Assembly: GCA_964059195.1 (NCBI GenBank)
Contig: CAXKWD010000006.1
Coordinates: 178,682,825-178,746,824, forward strand
Length of the DNA: 64,000 bases
Direction of reading: 5' to 3'
Source: Ectobius pallidus
Taxonomy: Eukaryota > Arthropoda > Insecta > Blattodea > Ectobiidae
Shown: piece by piece, positions 12,601 through 22,321 of the stretch
Numbering within the stretch: position 1 is the first letter of the stretch
Layout of the letters: every line of letters begins with the position of its first letter
Notes under the pieces: generated by a model
What the model saw: the letters and a program-made list of their open reading frames with translations, nothing else
Told to the model about the DNA's origin: nothing
Databases searched by the model: none
Made by a program: the position numbers and the translations under genes

Positions 12601-15600
12601 TAGGCCTTATGTAATAAAAACTCATTTTTTCGGGGGGGGGGCTTATGTTGTAATTATTGGTTACAAGTAAATGCTAACTACGTTCACTTCTAAATTAAAG
12701 TGGAGAGCTTTTTTTCTAACTCTTTTGAAGTTATAATACTTTGTCATTTTTATATTTAGGGAATAAAATGCTAATCTTGCAACACTTTTCACCTAGTCAG
12801 TAGGCTGCTTACAATGGTAAATAATGTTTCATTACTAACTTATCCAAACAATCTTTTGTTTTTTCCCATAGAGATACTTATGAGGTATTCATTTACATGT
12901 GTTTTGTACTCCACATAGCCTGCATGTAATAGTGTTGTATAGGCAAGAACTTGTTAAGTTATTATTATGCTCCAACATCATACGACGTTTTGTGTTATTT
13001 TAAAACTAAAACAATTTCAGTTCGCTTGTGTGTGTAGCGAAAGACATTTCTGGTAATTTCGTATTGTAGCGGAATTCAGACTCTTTTGGTTGGCAACAAA
13101 TCGCTATTGAAATAGTTGAACATAGGTACTAGAAACATTTTCCGAAAAAGACTGAATATTTTAAAAACTAATTGATATTACTCCGCCCAGATAAAGAGCT
13201 GCAGACGTTTAATAATGTTTTGAACCAAACTAAATATTGGAAAATTTGAGTCAAGCCATAATATTCAGTGTCATAGCAAGCCCAGATTTGAAGCAGGATC
13301 TTCGGCTCTTACCAACTGAGCTACCATGGGAACATGACTCTCATATCCGTAAATCGGGCTTCACAGTAGGCTAAGGTGCCATGGTAGCTCATTTGGTAAG
13401 AGCAGCGGCATGGAGATCCAGGTTCAAATCCCGCTCTAGTTTATGGCTGTTATTTTGATTAGAGGTACTGAAAATAACTTTTCTCCCGGTCTTCCTATGC
13501 ATATTTTTCCTTGCGGTGTATAATGTAGCCTTTCCCTTGTGCTTTGTATTCGATAGCCAATACTTTTCCACACATCGCCATATTCAATCAGTTATAATCA
13601 GGGCCCGGATTCTGATGACCTAATATTGTTTGAAAAATGACCTTAAATTAAAAAGAAAATGACTTAATAATTACAAAGAATGACCTAAAAACTGATATTT
13701 TATTTACAACAAATTATTGTGCACACAACGATGTAGACTAATTTGTACATAATTGTAAAAACAGTAAATGCAGAAAGCATGTTGTAGGTCTAAAAACTCA
13801 GTTCTTTGTTCTTAATTGGAGCATTTGTGATATGAAGATTATCGAAGGTATAAAAGTTAATATATTCAATGTAAATGCATGAAAATGACTAAATGACACG
13901 AAAATTACAAAATAATAACCTAAAATTGAAATAAATGCCCTAAAAATATAAAATTGCATAGAACAAAAAAAGACCTAATAAAAAATGTATTTCTATAATC
14001 TAGAGGCTATGATTAGGATTTACCTACAAGTTGGCAATGTTTATGCAGGATCAATAAAAAGATGACATGTCATTAAAATGGTTATAACAAAGTGCCAGAT
14101 GGAGTTTATATTTAAGAAACTATTGAGTTTTAGACCACAGGTTTATTAAGCATATGGGAAGGAATAAGTGGGATAACTAGAATACTAACAACAAATTCTT
14201 ATTTTTGCACAAAGATTTGAAGCAATCACTTGTCTTCAGTTCTCAAACTCATTTATCCATTTATCGCTCATACAGACGGACAGACATGTCATCTGGCACT
14301 TAATGGAATGGAGTCGACAACGGTTTTCAACCACCAAGTTTGACAATTTTTGCGACCACTTTGAGATATTTAACATTTAAAAAGGCGTAATGGATTTCCC
14401 ACAGCCGCAATAGCAAAAGCTATACCACAACACTAAAAAGTGTAACTAAATACCTAGGTAAATATGTACGACATGTTGACTATAAAGAAAAAGCGTCTAA
14501 GTTATGAGTCTCTATGCAGATGACATATTTTCCTATTGATTTTCTACGTTTCACACCACGACTAAAACCCACTTAAATTATTTTCGTGAAAATAACATTG
14601 CAAAATTAATGAAACCTTTACATTCAGATCTTAGAATCAGTTTTTATGACATAACTGGTTTTTCAAACACATATCTCAATTAAATTTACATATGAAAAGG
14701 ATAAATAAAGAATTTCCCTAGTATTGGCCTGTTTCTTCACCATTCAAAAGGAAGTCACATATCTGCTGACCTTTAGAAGCCGGACAACAAAGATGGCGAT
14801 CCGAAAGTCACGTAGTTCCCCGCTAGATGGCAGGATACGCACTGTTGAGAATTCAGTTGGTTTTACCAGTTTTTCTTCCATGATTCAAAGATTTTTTTAA
14901 AGGTGCTCACTAAGAAAGGATTTTGAAAAATCTTGATTTTAAATGCCAAAAATCAAATGTTTTTTAGTATACTTAATCCCTTTTTCCACAGAATTATCAA
15001 ATCTAAATCACAGTTCACATGGCAACATATTGTTGGCAGTCTTCACATAAGGCTTTCGAAATAAATTAAACAAGACTTGACAATATAGAAAAGTTATCTA
15101 TATAATAATGTTATAAATAAATATTAAAGAATTAAATCCACTAAAATAATGCAGTCACTTAACATTCTCTAAACTGTACCTAGAGAAAACAATACGAGGT
15201 AAGGTAATATGTTTTGGGAAGAGAAGTATGAAAGTGATATTGCATTTATGTTTAATTTCATCCCCAAAACGGTTTTATGGTAACATGAGAGTAAGAAATA
15301 AAAATTCTCTGCCACGATAATACAATTTTATGTTACCGGAATTTCTGTTTCTTCTTATTTGAACCCCTACCAGGCTTGCTGTGTACAAGCGATGGGATCA
15401 AAAATTCTACATTCTCTATTAGCCCTAAAAAAAACTATATCAAGCGTTTTCTGAGGGAATAGTTTGAGTGTGATAAGTCGTTCTTCCTATTTCAAATTAT
15501 AAATACCTATATTAGGACCAAGAATTTAAAAATCTTAAGTCCTTCATAAGTTAATTTCCAATTACAAAATAAAAAATCCGGGCGACGCCGGGCCTTTTAA

Positions 15601-18600
15601 GCTAGTCTATATATAAGAAGCTTTGTCCTGACTGACTGACAGAGAATCAACGTAGAGCCTAAACTATAACAGGTAGGGACTTGGAATTTTGACAGTACCT
15701 TCGTTTCATAATGTAGGTGCTCACTAAGAAAGGATTTTGCAAAATTTTGATTTCAAATGCCAAAAATCAAATGTTTTTCGAGGTGACGAAATACCTTCCA
15801 TAAGAAACACACGAGCACACGTTGTGCAATTAATTAAAAATGGCCTTGCTAGGTTGCTATCTTGATTAATTTGTTTACGATTCGCAGAGATCTGGTTTAC
15901 ACAGAAGGGGATCATGAATTCACGCCTAAAGGGGTAAATTGAATGATTTGCACGAAAATCATTATGTGAGAGTTTTTGGGCTAGGGAACTCGAAACTGAG
16001 GCATTTTCTTTTTCCCCGGGCGGCGCACTTTATTTGGGAAATCCATCTCGAAGCCGGGTTTTTATTTTTTTATTTTTTAATTACCAATCGTTATAATAAA
16101 ATTGTTGAAGCATAATTCGGGTAAGGTTCATGAATATATGGTGCATTATTTGCACGACGTAACTAATTAGTGGTACTTACGAATATTGTTGCAGTGGATC
16201 GTAACTTGACATTCCCACACGCAATCTAGTTGCTATGAAAACAAAAGAAATCTCCGTGCGGTAAAAATTACAAAAAGCACAAGTGCCGTAAGTAAAATCA
16301 TCATAATACAAGCCTTTATGGAAGATCAGAACCAAGGCCCCCCAGTTTGTGGCGACTTTAACACGACAAATATTTAGTCCCCATAACAACCAACACATGC
16401 GAATCACTTTCTGAAATAAACATCTATCTTCAATAATGTATATACATAATATTTTCAGCTAATATCTCAAATAATATAATTAAATTGATATAAATAATCA
16501 TCGTACAAAAAAATACCATGCAATACTCGTGCCATAAGCGCATAACGGATCTCGGAAATTGAAAAAACTCTTTCCTCGATCCGTATGCACCGCTTACGGC
16601 ACGTGTGTCGGAATATACTATACTAGCATGTGCCCGCGGCTTCGCCCGCGATAATTATTTCAAAAATTAAAAATTAAGAGCATAATAGTTAAATCATTAG
16701 TCTATATTTATTAACACCTAAATCACGTGGACTACATACCACGATTAGATAGCGTCGCCTGGTAAAAGCGACCTCAGATTCGAGTTCCTTGGCCCAGAAT
16801 ACCCCTGTAGGCCCTGCAGTGAGTTTCGTTCAAATCGAACAATGTTTGACCATATTTAGGCCTATATTGTTTATCCCTCTTCCGTGTAGGTTGAAAATTC
16901 CATATGTCTTCGGGCCTTGATATTCTAAACAAATGAATCGTCCAGGATGGACTTACAAAATCAAGCGATGGCCCGCGATAATTTAAAAAAAAAATTAAAA
17001 ATTAAGAGCATAATAGTTAAATCATTATATTTATTAACATCTAAATCACGTGGACTACATGTCACGATTAGATAGCGTCGCCTGGTAAAAGCGATCTCAG
17101 ATTCGAGTTCCTTGGCCCAGAAAATCCCTGTATAGTGAGTTTCGTTCAAATCGAACGATGTTTAACCATATTTAGGTCTATGTTGATTATCCCTCTTCCG
17201 TGTAGGTTGAAAATTTCATATGTCTACGGGCCTTGACATTCTAAACAAATGAATCGATCAGCGTGGGCTTACAACATTCTAGCGATCGCGATGCTTTTAT
17301 TACCACGGTATGACAAAAATAGCCAAAGCCAACTGCAATTGATTTGACATTGAAATGTATTACTGAAATCTGATGCTTCGACAGCGCTAAAATCACGTTT
17401 TCTGCCCGTTTTTCACTCATAACTCACGAACGAAAGCGAAAATTAAAATTCCGGCTTCGAGGTGCATTTTCCGACCCTTCAGTCCAGCTATGTTTAAAAT
17501 TTCAGATCTCTGCGTTCAATAAATTTCGCTGGGCATCGCGGACAAACAGACAGACAGAAAGACAAGACATGATAATATGAAAAATCGCACGTTCACTGCC
17601 GTAACAATTGAATTATCCAATCGCATTCAAGATTTTTTTCAGTTTTCGTGTAATGCAAAGCCATCTGGTCACGTATTTCGCTATTGTGATATAAAAATTC
17701 AGACGGCGCTGTGCATTGTAAACAAAGAATTCAATTCATCCTGTCATATTATGCAGCGTGAAAGTAAGCTGATCAATAGTTTCTTTACAATATTCTGTGT
17801 ACAAATATTAGCTTGGACATCGTTCAGAATTAATACCGGTACGCTTATGTATTTATTTCGATATTAACTATTGTTTTATAGAGCGATTCAAAACAGCTTA
17901 GGAAGCTTTGGGCCGATATGAAATGCCAACAGACAGAATTCTGATGACAGATAGGCGATTGATATTTCCAAAATTGTGTCTTCTTGAAATTAAATCTTTT
18001 TTTAAATTCATTGTCACTGTAGAATTTGAAAAGATTCATCATCTTTCTCAAATAACGCTTTTGGGTGCGATTTTCTTCTAATACCTCGCCCGGATCCACA
18101 AAATTACTATCCATGGTACTGGCTTAAACTGAAATAAGTCAGGGGGACCCTTGACTTGATAAAGTACGACTTATTTCGACAAATAAGTCGCACTTTATTG
18201 ACTATGAATGGCAATAAGCTCGACTTTGTCAAGTTTGACTTTATAAAGTAACTACGTCATAAGTCCGACTTGCTTGTGTCAGAAACCCAACTTAAGACGA
18301 TATTAAATTTCGACTTGGATATAAGTACGACTTATTGCGACTGTGAATACCGGCCTAAGACCCTAACAGTAATAGCAGAACAGCAAATGTACTTTTATTT
18401 TGCATCACTAAAACCAGTGTCCAAATTATGTCCCACCCGTAACAGATTTTGAAAAACAAATTTAAAATATTTAAAATAAATTTTAAATAATGCTTTGCAT
18501 GTAGTGTGGAGGAGAAGGCATTGTAAATTTTACAGAATGTGAAGAACCAATTCTAGTTTATTATTTATGACATGTAATAAATAAAATTAGTTTTATAATT

Positions 18601-21600
18601 TGCTAGAATGTCCCACCCGTAATTATGAAATGGTTGACCTATGGTACGAGCAGAAGAGGTAAAATAAATAACTATGTAAATGTGTATTTGAGTAGTTGGG
18701 TAGGGATGGGCATTATTCCCCCTGTGGTATTCTCTGGCATTTCCCTCTCAGATGGTGACTATTTTGACGGAAAAATGCTGTTCACGTCATCTTGTCATAG
18801 CTATTCTGACTCATAACTAAATTACCATCGCCTCTATTCGTGTAATGCTACCCCATATACCGCACCAACGTCTCACTTTGCCATGACTTAGCTCTATAAC
18901 GACATAAATTACGTGTTTTATAGGTAGAATACACAACGCCATTATGAATCAACCGCATCGGTGTAGGTTTAGCTTTAGAGCAGCTGATAACATTTACATA
19001 ACTGAGAAACGAATCCAGTAGAATGGGAAACTAACCCCGAGACTTTGGTATAGGCCTATCTGACATCGGTGAAGAAAAATTACTTAAGTATGCAATGACC
19101 AAGTCTAGATTTTCTCAAAAGCTGATAAAAACATTGTTGTAGACGTAAACATGATCGGAATTAGGGAAAATGTTTCCCCGCCTGGTTCCATGGAGTCTCG
19201 ACAGCAATAGATTGTACAATATTCTTCCCCGCAAATTAAAAATATTTCAGTACCTGCATTTTAAAGAGAATATAACTGATACCAAAATCTATTTTACGAT
19301 CTGATTTCTCTTGTAAATCAGAATACTTTAATTTGACTAATGTTAATACATTATCACTAACCTGCATAAATTTTACTCCGGGTTTAATATGCATGATAAA
19401 GATGAACTGACAAATGAAGATCATTTCGAGTCATAACAGTTACCATAGCCTTCTGTAATACTGAAAGTTAACTACGTACTTCTCCGAGAGCCAATCAAAA
19501 TATAATATAGAATAAAATACGTCAGTCAATATATTTATCATTGTTTATTAAACATCTAATACAACATTTGAGCTTGTTTAAATGTACATCCAACGCCACC
19601 CATTAACAAGACAAGATCGTATTCAATTGTGGCCTTCCTCTGTTCCCATAGCATCGCTGAAATCTATTTTTCACAATATAACGCTTCATTTTGCCGATTG
19701 CTTCGATTGGTTTACCCGCTCATGAAAGCACGCCTAAATGGGAAAACGTTGCATAATTTTAACGAAACTCTGTTTTTTTTTCTTTCTTTCTTTTCTCTAG
19801 GGAACCGAATATGAGGTCGTTTTTGTTTATGCATGATTTGGGTAAAGTTTATGAATCGTTTCATTTCGAATCTGTGCCCATATGGCAGGATAAGATTCCT
19901 TTTGTTCGTTTAATTATTTATATTTCCTACATAAAACAATATATTTAAGAATAAAATTAATTATTCCTCTAATTTATGTAAAAACTACGTTTCTGAAAAT
20001 AGTATTTTTGGATTCAGGGGGCCTTGAAACGTGTATATATGCTAAAAACTCAACTTCGAATTTGGGGTCGAAAACAAGACTTCCTCTACCTATAGTACCT
20101 ATGGTACGGGCAGAGGAATTAAAAATTAATGTTCAAACTGGTTTAACACTGAGCCAGAAATTTCAAACTCGTAGGTGGTGGGAAGAAAGAAGAGAAAGAC
20201 AAGCAATTTCAACACATAGCTAAGGCAAAACTAAAGCATTTACTCCTTACGGTGTTTTAATTGCACATTATGTAACTAACTCACAGTATGTTTTTGCACA
20301 CATAAGGGATGAACCTTCCTTTCAGGAATTTCTAAGAATTCTAATAGATATCAGGCACTCAGAAAACAATATTGGTGGCTGGAAAGGAACCAGCTGCCAT
20401 CCATAGGGCTAAGCTATTGGTTTTGCAGTAATAATTCAACCTCCAAATATCGTTATAAAAGGGTGTTTCTAAAACAGCTTCATCGTTATAGCGAGTTACA
20501 TTTAACATTACTAAGATAGGAAATTCGCCGGGTCCAAAGAAAAATATTGCTACATCCGGGTTTATCGTTATATCGATCTTCGTTATACAGAGGTTTGACT
20601 GTAGTAATATTTTTGTAAATATTAAAATCAAACTAAATCGTAAATTTTCTCGCTTTAGCTGTAGTTAATTTATCAATTACAGTAGACTTTCATAATCTTT
20701 TCCAGGGCTGTCCAACTGCAAGTACCCCAAGGGCCGCTATAAAAAAACACAGTTTGGAGGGCCGCATTATAAATTACTTTGTATGCAACTTTATCAGTGA
20801 GTTTTAATAGACATGGTATACGCGTTTGTATTATTATTTTAATTTATTCAAAAATTATCAAATTACAACAACAACAAAAGTGTGAAATTTGAGGATGTTG
20901 GTTTTCACTAACTAATGCATCAATATTAACTTTAATATTTGTTAAACGAAGGAACTGAGTAAGTGACTTATCATCAATATTTTGACTTTATAAATTTCAT
21001 GTTGGAAAAGCTGCTTTCGCAAAGATATGTGCTTCCCAGCATTGAGCCCTGTGTAAACCCTAAGTTTCGCAAGTCGGGGTATCGTTCTTCTGGCAGCAAC
21101 TTGAAAAAATCCAATCCAGTTTCAGTTTTTCCTTTGTGAAAAGGATCTGATTGCAAATCACACAATTCCACTTGAAGGTCTGCTCTGCTTACATTCTCAA
21201 CTGAAATTGTAAGGGGCTGAGTAAAATCTGAAATCTCTCTTTCGATTTTTTTTTAAGTCGCTAAATCGATTTTCGAATTCTTCTGCAATTGTGTCAATGT
21301 ATTTTATGTGAGGTAAGTTTGAAACTTTCTCAAAATCCTTCATTTCTTCAAAATGCTCTCTAAACTTGGAAAAAAATGAAAAATCATTTTTTTCTAATGA
21401 AGACTTGAAAAGCTTAATTTTATTCTTAAATATATTTTTTGTGTCCAAATAAGTTGGCAATTTTCTGTTGTTTACCTTGTAGCTTCAAATTCAATTCATT
21501 AATGTGAGATGTCAGGTCTGTTAAAAATGCAACGTTGTTTTATTTGTATTTTATCGTTAATGTAAGAATTGTGCATATTTCGTATTTGAGGGTAATTTAT

Positions 21601-22281
21601 ACATTTAGAGCCCCACGGGCCTCATGTTGGACAGCCCTGATCTAATCTAACACATCACAGACAAACAGCGTTCGTGACTTTGATTGCAAATAAGTTAGGA
21701 ATTGCCGCTACATTAGGAAATGTCAATTGGATAAGTTTAATAACATTTTGTTTTTCCACACATTCAATTGAATGTTTTCCTATTTAGACCTACATTCATG
21801 ATCCAGCTACGTAGAAAATCAGATCTCTTTGAGTCCCATAACATTATACACAAATGAATCACTCAGAGCTTTATGTTGAAAAATTGTTGTGACAAAAAAG
21901 CAAGGCCACCTGTAATTAATTTCAAAATCGACATTCAATAGCGAAAACTGGTAGGCGAAAAAATTCACGTTTTCTGGCAGTTTTTCACCGATAACTGGCG
22001 AACGAAAGCGAAAATTAAAAATCCGGCTTCGATCACCGTAACATGTAGCCTGAGAACTTCCTTTGTGATGTATTGTAATGACGTCTATTCATAGAATCTT
22101 TGGTTTTACCATTTCAGAATCTTGCCTACAATTTCTTGTGCAGGATGAAAAAAAGAAAAAATGTTAAAACGAAAATAATTAGAAAAAGGGCAAAGGGCTT
22201 ACCTGGGTGAGCGACTGCTGCAGACACGACAACAAAACACCACACAGCTATTTGCAACACATACGTTGTCATGGTGACCAT
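580..22281 (-). CDS. Secreted Gly/Ser-rich repetitive structural protein (silk- or cuticle-like), 3' end outside window
   Basis: Four exons on the minus strand: 22203-22281, 11045-11095, 4495-9120 and 580-615; a good donor after 580 shows the gene continues left. Every junction splits a codon after its first base, so the reading frame holds throughout (about 1597 codons seen). Residues 1-24 form a signal peptide ending in AVA before HP, so the product is predicted to be extracellular. The rest is almost only Gly, Ser, Asn, Leu, Phe, Ala and Thr; I see no Cys, Trp or Glu in exon 3. It carries a GGYGGGSGSS-like run, about five ~43-residue units starting NAIKGSSGSS, and 13 ~49-residue units with the core GTGTTIRPSI-GLGSNFGVGG. 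Composition and exon layout resemble insect silk, cuticle or egg-covering proteins, but I recognise no named family, and function is inference. Long open frames on the opposite strand are by-products of the repeats. Confidence 0.85.
616..1324. other. Intron of the Gly-rich gene, nothing recognised
   Basis: AT-rich sequence between exon 4 and the family F element. No exon or repeat match seen. Confidence 0.55.
1571..1648 (-). repeat. tRNA-derived SINE head inside family F
   Basis: The minus strand reads GTGACCGAGATGGTAACG, then ATGGTTCAAATCCCG, as A- and B-box-like sequences about 45 bases apart. Related heads lie at 53958-54030 and, reduced, at 32163-32200. Confidence 0.55.
2402..2436. repeat. 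Perfect hairpin within family F
   Basis: Two 16-base arms (ATTATGGCGCCTTTCT and its exact complement) around a 3-base loop ATT. The copy at about 32945-32975 keeps 13 or more bases of each arm. It lies at a module junction. Confidence 0.85.
2586..2640. repeat. GACA/GACG tetranucleotide run
   Basis: About ten GACA or GACG units close to the right end of family F copy 1. Similar but shorter runs close family A elements at 17545, 23583, 34950 and 46915. Confidence 0.9.
2825..3476. mobile_element. Tigger-like MITE, copy 1
   Basis: Ends CATTGAAACCTCCGTA and, complemented, CGGTGAAACCTCTGTACAACG, with TA on both sides. The right 415 bases recur at 20221-20601. It lies in intron 3 of the Gly-rich gene. 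Confidence 0.65.
3626..4157. mobile_element. MITE with ~95-bp inverted repeats
   Basis: The left end TACAGGGTGTTAATAAATAA and the right end, complemented, TATAGGGTTTTAATGAATAA continue in close agreement for about 95 bases, through GTGTATAGAGGGGAC and AGACAAGCAACTTTTATTAG. TA flanks each side. The 88-codon minus frame inside (3853-4119) is mostly made of the inverted repeat and is not called a gene. Confidence 0.7.
4495..9120 (-). CDS. Exon 3 of the Gly/Ser-rich protein: 4.6-kb repeat exon
   Basis: One uninterrupted exon of 4626 bases (1541 full codons), from acceptor TTTGCAG at 9121-9123 to donor GTAAAC at 4491-4494. Order of parts: Ser run and Ala/Pro/Gly-rich start; GGYGGGSGSS-type repeats (about 8545-8700); a five-unit array of ~43 residues (about 7760-8345); a long irregular GSS/GLG section; a 13-unit array of ~49 residues (about 4640-6480); and a short Ala/Gly end. 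Charged residues are few: some Lys and Arg, and rare Asp (SDLNND, RDTS, LKDKR). The ATG of the raw open frame at 9136 lies in intron sequence and is not the start. Confidence 0.9.
4640..6480 (-). repeat. Tandem array of 13 ~147-bp coding units
   Basis: Each unit encodes about 49 residues with the core GSFGTGTTIRPSI, then GLGSNFGVGG, an Asn/Ser stretch, and one of two endings: GGYGGLGSANSQ or RFGSNSGLGSANSQ. The two endings alternate irregularly. Unit lengths differ by one codon (SISGLG, SIGLG, SIGGLG). A block near 5690-5960 recurs nearly unchanged at 6120-6390, a shift of 429 bases (three units), which suggests recent expansion by unequal crossing-over. A divergent TTLRP unit stands alone further upstream in the protein. 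Confidence 0.9.
7760..8345 (-). repeat. Second coding array: five ~43-residue units
   Basis: Units start NAIKGSSGSSLGS and run through FGSGSSFGNTGLSSG to TSSGFGSGQFG. Some lack the IGTSS spacer, so lengths vary. The sequence is unrelated to the 49-residue array in the same exon, so the exon has had at least two separate rounds of tandem growth. Confidence 0.85.
9121..9909. other. Intron 2 of the Gly-rich gene, left part
   Basis: Near 9304, CAGTCAACCCCCGATATAATG after TA resembles a Tigger-type left end, but no matching right end was found. Short frames here are not supported. Confidence 0.4.
9910..10939. mobile_element. Non-autonomous element with ACTTTCTCGCAT ends, intron 2 of the Gly-rich gene
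   Basis: The left end ACTTTCTCGCATGTACCTAT and the right end, complemented, ACTTTCTCGCATATACGTGC agree over about 20 bases. A SINE-like sequence (about 10590-10812) lies within. A single partial ACTTTCTCG match occurs at 63980 near the window end. Family not recognised. Confidence 0.5.
10590..10812 (+). repeat. SINE-like sequence ending in (ATT)n
   Basis: TAGAGCGAGGTGGTATAG and CCTGGGTTCAAATCAAAT resemble A and B boxes, followed by about 130 bases and an ATT run. Only one copy is in the window, so the limits are approximate. Confidence 0.45.
11045..11095 (-). CDS. Exon 2 of the Gly/Ser-rich protein (51 nt)
   Basis: Acceptor TTTACAG and donor GTGAGT on the minus strand bound 51 bases that read DGYAFGSLQKSQSSSS, starting and ending in phase 1. 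The serine run continues without a break into the serine run at the start of exon 3, which supports the join. Because the length is a multiple of three and both ends have the same phase, skipping it would keep the frame. Confidence 0.75.
11159..12472 (+). repeat. Composite repeat with CTAGCTGACCC head and GTCAGTGAGTCAGTG tail
   Basis: The head CTAGCTGACCCATCAATGCTT and the tail CAGTCAGTGAGTCAGTGGG followed by TTTTATATATAGAG are those of a widespread arthropod repeat type. The interior holds foreign pieces: a (ATC)n-containing stretch (about 11380-11810) and a SINE fragment (11876-12003) that also occurs at 24560-24690. Confidence 0.5.
12473..14089. other. Intron 1 of the Gly-rich gene, mostly unassigned
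   Basis: Contains the SINE pair at 13.3 kb. From 13600 to 14000 the sequence is low-complexity with repeated ATGACCTAAAA-like words. No coding region. Confidence 0.5.
13270..13440. repeat. Two tRNA-like SINE heads, divergent
   Basis: On the plus strand, 13376-13440 holds CCATGGTAGCTCATTTGGTA (A box) and GGTTCAAATCCCG (B box). On the minus strand, 13270-13331 holds CCATGGTAGCTCAGTTGGTA and a degraded B box GCTTCAAATCT. The first 25 bases are nearly identical and face away from each other, so this is an inverted pair of pol III-type heads. Neither folds to a full tRNA by eye. Confidence 0.7.
14090..14301. repeat. Family F short derivative (212 bp)
   Basis: Perfect 12-base ends AAGTGCCAGATG and CATCTGGCACTT with a GACGGACAGACA stretch next to the right end, as in the larger F copies, but no modules inside. 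A similar left part without the right end is seen near 38595. Confidence 0.65.
14885..15790 (-). repeat. Family B copy followed directly by the tail of another
   Basis: 14885-15605 matches the 33.3-34.2 kb copy. At 15607 a second partial copy begins (TATATAAGAAGCTTTGTCCT, GACTGACTGACAGAGAATC) and stops near 15790. A further tail-end piece lies at 47690-47893 in the other orientation. Confidence 0.65.
16624..17576 (+). repeat. Family A, two joined copies
   Basis: The first copy starts TAGCATGTGCCCGCGGCTTC and stops at about 16970. The second restarts at GGCCCGCGATAATTT and runs to a GACAGACAGACAGAAAGACA tail. Both contain TTTATTAACA-CTAAATCACGTGGACTACAT and GCGTCGCCTGGTAAAAGCGA. The short minus frame at 16961-17149 is not a gene. 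Confidence 0.75.
18120..18357. repeat. AAGTCG-rich MITE-like stretch
   Basis: Many copies of AAGTCG(N)ACTT in both orientations (ACTTATTTCGACAAATAAGT, AAGTACGACTTATTG). It ends GTGAATACCGGCC, whose complement GGCCGGTATTCAC is a common end of insect MITEs. The left end is unclear. Confidence 0.4.
18360..19580. other. Intron 1 of the Gly-rich gene, nothing recognised
   Basis: TGTCCCACCCGTAA occurs twice (18429 and 18609). Otherwise no feature I can support. Confidence 0.5.
19580..19990 (+). repeat. Dispersed repeat H
   Basis: ACATCCAACGCCACCCATTA and CGCTCATGAAAGCACGCCTA, then CATGATTTGGGTAAAGTTTATG and a TTATTTATATTTCCTACATA end, recur in part at 38180-38540, 23015-23165 and 15900-16140. No coding potential; type not recognised. 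Confidence 0.5.
20221..20601. mobile_element. Tigger-like MITE, copy 2 (left end missing)
   Basis: Matches 3061-3476 along its length, including GCACATTATGTA, ACACATAAGGGATGA and the right terminal repeat TCGTTATACAGAGGTTTGACTG next to TA. The left end of the family is not present. Confidence 0.65.
20703..21639 (-). mobile_element. hAT element remnant with ZBED/GTF2IRD2-type transposase pieces
   Basis: Terminal inverted repeats read CAGGGCTGTCCAAC at both ends. Flanks ATCTTTTC (20695-20702) and ATCTAATC (21640-21647) agree at six of eight bases, as expected for an aged hAT duplication. On the minus strand, pieces of the transposase C-terminal part survive: TDLTSHINELNLKLQG, FREHFEEMKDFEKV, IAEEFENRFSDLKK, then after a frameshift in a T-run, LPEERYPDLRNLG and GSTYLCESSFSNM. 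The N-terminal BED finger and most of the catalytic region are deleted. Confidence 0.85.
22203..22281 (-). CDS. Exon 1 of the Gly/Ser-rich protein: signal peptide
   Basis: Encodes 26 codons: a short polar start (MVTMTTY), a hydrophobic core (VLQIAVWCFVVVSAA) and a likely cleavage site AVA/HP. A second in-frame ATG lies nine bases downstream at 22272 and could also serve; either leaves a working signal peptide. The donor GTAAGC follows a CCCAG end, phase 1. A TATA box about 40 bases upstream supports this as the first exon with a very short 5' leader. An exon that ends soon after the signal peptide, in phase 1, is typical of insect cuticle and silk genes. Confidence 0.85.
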
Positions 22282-22313
22282 GTGAACAATAGAGGATGCT
22301 GTGAGTATCCCAA

Positions 22314-22321
22314 CTTATATA
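22314..22321 (-). promoter_or_regulatory. TATA box of the Gly/Ser-rich protein gene
   Basis: TATATAAG on the minus strand, 33 bases upstream of the start codon end at 22281. With the usual 25-30 base spacing, transcription would begin near 22290-22300, giving a 5' leader of only about 10-20 bases. GC-rich sequence (GGGTGGGCGGCG) lies just upstream. A sharp TATA promoter is common for highly expressed, tissue-specific cuticle and silk genes. Confidence 0.65.

Noticed and set aside
13376..13440. Functional tRNA gene
   Set aside because: A and B boxes are present but no 7-bp acceptor stem or proper anticodon stem can be paired; a SINE head fits better. The same applies to 40312-40386 and 24770-24848.
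20974..21460. Host genes encoding 65 and 87 residues
   Set aside because: They are two frames of one hAT transposase remnant separated by a frameshift and enclosed by terminal repeats.
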